This document shows positions 61,583 to 64,000 of a stretch of DNA of 64,000 nucleotides, piece by piece (within the stretch, counting starts at the first letter, position 1; each line of letters opens with the position of its first letter). Position numbers and translations under genes: made by a program. The notes beneath the pieces are model-generated. The model saw only the letters and a program-made list of their open reading frames with translations. It was not told where the DNA came from and searched no databases. Source of the DNA: Mucilaginibacter sp. UR6-11 (GTDB lineage Bacteria > Bacteroidota > Bacteroidia > Sphingobacteriales > Sphingobacteriaceae); assembly GCF_020880695.1 (NCBI RefSeq), contig NZ_JAJIWO010000001.1, positions 1,054,001-1,118,000 of the forward strand, written 5' to 3'.

Positions 61583-62662
61583 TCAACTTTGGGTCTGGCA
61601 AGTTTCATCTAATGCCTGATGTTTTTTACTCTTTAAATTCCAGATCATTTCGGCCTTACGCCCTATCAGCCAAAACGATGCGGCAAGGATGGCAAAGAAC
61701 ACCGTTTTATTGGTATGGTCCCAAAAATATTCAAAGTATTTGGTGTAGATGAAAATGATTAAAAAGGTGATGCCAAACTCGCGCGAGATGTCGTCCTTGT
61801 TTTTTAGGCCGAAAAGCAAGAAAGCGCCCGCCACTGCCATGGATATGATCCCCCAGTAAAACAAACTGATCTGTTTAATCTGGTACCACTTGTCCAGGTT
61901 GCCATAGTTACCAAATATGCTCAGCAACCATAACGACATAAACAGGTACAACAGGCCCACCACATAAGTATGCTCCCAAAAATACGCAAACCATTTACGG
62001 TTGCGCAACAACGCACAGGCGCTAACCAGTACCAGGCCAAACAGCACAAAGCGCAGTGGGTAATTCATCCCCAGGAAATAATCCGTCCAATGGGTTTGGA
62101 AACCAGTTTCGGTACCAAACCAGCTACCCAGCGATATTAGTGCAAACAGCCAGATTAGCCGCGAGTTCATCCGCCAGCCTAAAAATCCGTAAACAAAAAC
62201 TGATAGCAAAAAGAGTAATGAATAATGGCCGGAGCCCCTGTCAAGCGCCTTGCCTAAATAAGCTATGCAGCAGGCCGTAAACAGTATGCCGGTAAATACC
62301 ACGGCTTCGTTACTGAAGATCTTTTCGGGATAAAGACGCTCGCGGCGCCGGCCCCAGTAAAACAGGAATGCCGCCAGTACGGCCGAGACTATGCTGATGA
62401 TAATATCGGGTGTATAGTACAATTGCTTCAACCAGTTAACCACCACATCATTAACAATTAAAAACGCGAATGATGCCCCGCCGCAGATCAGCGCCACCCA
62501 AAACGAATACTTGGCCAGCCGCATCCAGTCGAAGCCCTTCACTTCGTAAGAGTCGCGTAGTTTTTCCGCTTGTTCTTTAGGTATCAGCCCCTCCTTTTCC
62601 CAATGGGTAATGGTGCTGCCCAGGAAGTCACTTTCGGATTTATCTATATTGAGTTTTGTCAT
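61583..62662 (-). CDS. DUF2157-family membrane protein
   Basis: Integral membrane protein of about 359 aa. The cytoplasmic N-terminus (HWEKEGLIPKEQAEKLRDSY) is the DUF2157 hallmark. Then come about ten hydrophobic helices, for example SFWVALICGGASFAFLIVN and SLLFLLSVFVYGFLGWRM. I choose ATG 62662 (MTKLNIDKSE); an ATG five codons upstream is possible. Function unknown. It lies in the same direction as ribF and truB, 103 bases after ribF. Confidence 0.85.
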   Translation of the reverse strand: MTKLNIDKSESDFLGSTITHWEKEGLIPKEQAEKLRDSYEVKGFDWMRLAKYSFWVALICGGASFAFLIVNDVVVNWLKQLYYTPDIIISIVSAVLAAFLFYWGRRRERLYPEKIFSNEAVVFTGILFTACCIAYLGKALDRGSGHYSLLFLLSVFVYGFLGWRMNSRLIWLFALISLGSWFGTETGFQTHWTDYFLGMNYPLRFVLFGLVLVSACALLRNRKWFAYFWEHTYVVGLLYLFMSLWLLSIFGNYGNLDKWYQIKQISLFYWGIISMAVAGAFLLFGLKNKDDISREFGITFLIIFIYTKYFEYFWDHTNKTVFFAILAASFWLIGRKAEMIWNLKSKKHQALDETCQTQS

Positions 62663-62765
62663 TGGCAGATGTGTCATTAGTCACTGGCAGGGGTTGCAAT
62701 GACAATGCCTTAATTTATAATTATAACAAAACTATCAATTAAAGTTTAAGAAATTAAGCTGATAA

Positions 62766-63695
62766 CTAATTACCAAGCAGCCGTAAAACGTCTTCCTTAT
62801 CTTTCGCTATCTGTATTTTCAACTCATCCAGTCCGTTAAACTTAACGTCGCCGCGTACAAAATGATAAAACTCCATGCGGATAGCTTCGTTATAGATCTC
62901 TTTGTCAAAATCAAACAGGTTAACCTCAATGTTGCGTGTCATGCCGTTTATGGTGGGGCGGCTGCCTATATAGGCCATACCTTGATATTCGCTGCCGTCA
63001 TGTTGTACTTTTACGGCGAAAATACCATCGGCGGGGATGAGCTTATATTTTTCCTCAACCTGGATATTGGCGGTTGGGTAACCAATCTGCCGGCCTATCT
63101 GGTCGCCGCGAATAACCTTTCCTGTAATAAAAAACGGATAACCTAAAAAGGTATTAGCCAGTTCAATATCGGCAGCCAGCAAAGCTTCCCGTATACGGGT
63201 GGAGCTTACTGCGACCTCATTAACATCCTGCTCTGGTATCTCAATTACCTCGTAACCATATACCGGCGACAGGTGTAACAGATCAGCAAGCCCGCCGCGA
63301 CGGTCCTTGCCAAAACGGTGGTCATACCCTATCACAATCTTTTTGGTGCCTATTTTGTTAACCAGCACATCGCGGATATAGTCCTCGGGGCTTTGGTTGG
63401 AAAAATCGCGGGAGAATGGCGTTATGATTAAATGATCAACACCCAATTGCTCTAATAAACCTGCTTTTTCACTAATAGTAGTTATTAATTTTATACTTTC
63501 ATCTTCAGGGTGCAGGATCATCCGCGGATGCGGAAAAAAAGTAAGGATAGCGGTTTCGCCGCCGGTCGCGTCGGACAGTTCCTTGATCCGCGATATGATT
63601 TTGCGGTGCCCCAGGTGTACACCATCAAAAGTACCAATAGTAACAACGGCGTTTTTTACCGGCTTAAATTCATCTATATGATGGTAGATCTTCAT
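62766..63695 (-). CDS. ribF: Bifunctional riboflavin kinase / FAD synthetase
   Basis: Makes FMN and FAD from riboflavin, 309 aa. The N-terminal nucleotidyltransferase has VVTIGTFDGVHLGHRKIISR and IVIGYDHRFGKDRRGG. The C-terminal kinase begins near FFITGKVIRGDQIGRQIGYP, followed by TANIQVEEKYKLIPADGIFA and MEFYHFVRGDVKFNGLDELK. It is directly downstream of truB on the same strand, a conserved pair. Confidence 0.97.
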   Translation of the reverse strand: MKIYHHIDEFKPVKNAVVTIGTFDGVHLGHRKIISRIKELSDATGGETAILTFFPHPRMILHPEDESIKLITTISEKAGLLEQLGVDHLIITPFSRDFSNQSPEDYIRDVLVNKIGTKKIVIGYDHRFGKDRRGGLADLLHLSPVYGYEVIEIPEQDVNEVAVSSTRIREALLAADIELANTFLGYPFFITGKVIRGDQIGRQIGYPTANIQVEEKYKLIPADGIFAVKVQHDGSEYQGMAYIGSRPTINGMTRNIEVNLFDFDKEIYNEAIRMEFYHFVRGDVKFNGLDELKIQIAKDKEDVLRLLGN

Positions 63696-63733
63696 TCTTT
63701 GTAAAGCTACAAGCTTTTTATATTTATGTTTAC

Positions 63734-64000
63734 TTACAGGCTTTCCACCTTTGGCTTCTGGCTTTCAGCTCTGATCACACTTACCAGGTCCGTAACCTCC
63801 CAGGCATCTTCCAATTTAAAATTGCCGCTGCGCGTACGGGTAAGTTTAGACAGATAGGCGCCGTTATGAACTGCCTTGCCAAAATCGTTAACTAACGAAC
63901 GAATATAGGTACCCTTACTGCAAACAACCTTGAAATCAACCTCGGGCAATTCAATACGGGTTAGCTCAAACCGGGAGATCGTTACATTACGCAGGCGCAA
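63734..64000 (-). CDS. truB: tRNA pseudouridine(55) synthase, C-terminal part (cut by the window edge)
   Basis: Only the last 88 residues are inside the window; the 5' end lies beyond 64000. VDFKVVCSKGTYIRSLVNDF is the conserved TruB motif downstream of the catalytic Asp, and AYLSKLTRTRSGNFKLEDAW is its usual continuation. The enzyme makes pseudouridine 55 in tRNA. The stop lies 38 bases upstream of ribF, which belongs to the same transcript by position. Confidence 0.92.
   Translation of the reverse strand: MRLRNVTISRFELTRIELPEVDFKVVCSKGTYIRSLVNDFGKAVHNGAYLSKLTRTRSGNFKLEDAWEVTDLVSVIRAESQKPKVESL

Overview
The window reads as chromosome of a Bacteroidota bacterium, most likely Sphingobacteriaceae (Mucilaginibacter/Pedobacter-like). 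The evidence is SusC/SusD pairs, a FecR/ECF-sigma pair, LytTR two-component pairs, DUF4249, DUF4295, FISUMP and BshC-type proteins, TAnnTTTG-like -7 promoter boxes almost touching start codons, and the typical order rpmB-rpmG-DUF4295-ftsY-rimO. The genus is an inference from protein content only.

Bases 1-3034 hold the end of a SusD-type uptake locus followed by a secreted phosphodiesterase. Bases 3035-23000 are an accessory region. It contains a GC-rich cassette (LytS-type kinase, LytTR regulator, TonB receptor, DUF4249 lipoprotein; 3751-8793), an AT-rich cassette (thioredoxin-fold lipoprotein-like protein, kinase, LytTR regulator, second thioredoxin-fold protein; 13868-18798), a large GH106-like glycosidase, and at least five decayed or truncated genes: serine hydrolase, HxlR, FISUMP, DUF3863/3864-like and L-serine dehydratase. 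Two close thioredoxin-fold paralogues face each other at 13868 and 22601. Bases 23007-29923 (minus strand) form a classic sigma/FecR/SusC/SusD locus.

Two tRNA genes (Ala-GGC and Pro-GGG) at 30246-30556 separate this from a five-gene set at 30705-37510: a LuxR-type regulator, then DUF4856 lipoprotein, imelysin lipoprotein, HTTM/vitamin-K-carboxylase-like membrane protein and FecA-like TonB receptor. A strong hairpin lies between the first two structural genes, and a pair of direct repeats lies at the promoter. This operon is the most interesting system in the window, because the HTTM protein keeps the His and Lys positions that matter in the animal carboxylase. An AT-rich gap, an MFS transporter and three very small proteins follow. 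Two of the small proteins (51 and 49 aa) are tandem paralogues that I do not recognise.

From 40234 rightwards the content is mostly core: lpxB, surE, acs, rpmB, rpmG, DUF4295, ftsY, rimO, bshC, an Ldh-type dehydrogenase, lepB, dapB, DUF5683, parB, parA, an FMN reductase, a putative beta-barrel protein, a VIT1-type transporter, a TonB receptor, a BtuF-like domain protein, a LysE-family exporter, a DUF2157 protein, ribF and the 3' part of truB. Many spacers here carry dispersed palindromic or low-complexity inverted repeats of the kind common in this group. One of these (46311-46399) looks like a mobile REP-like element.
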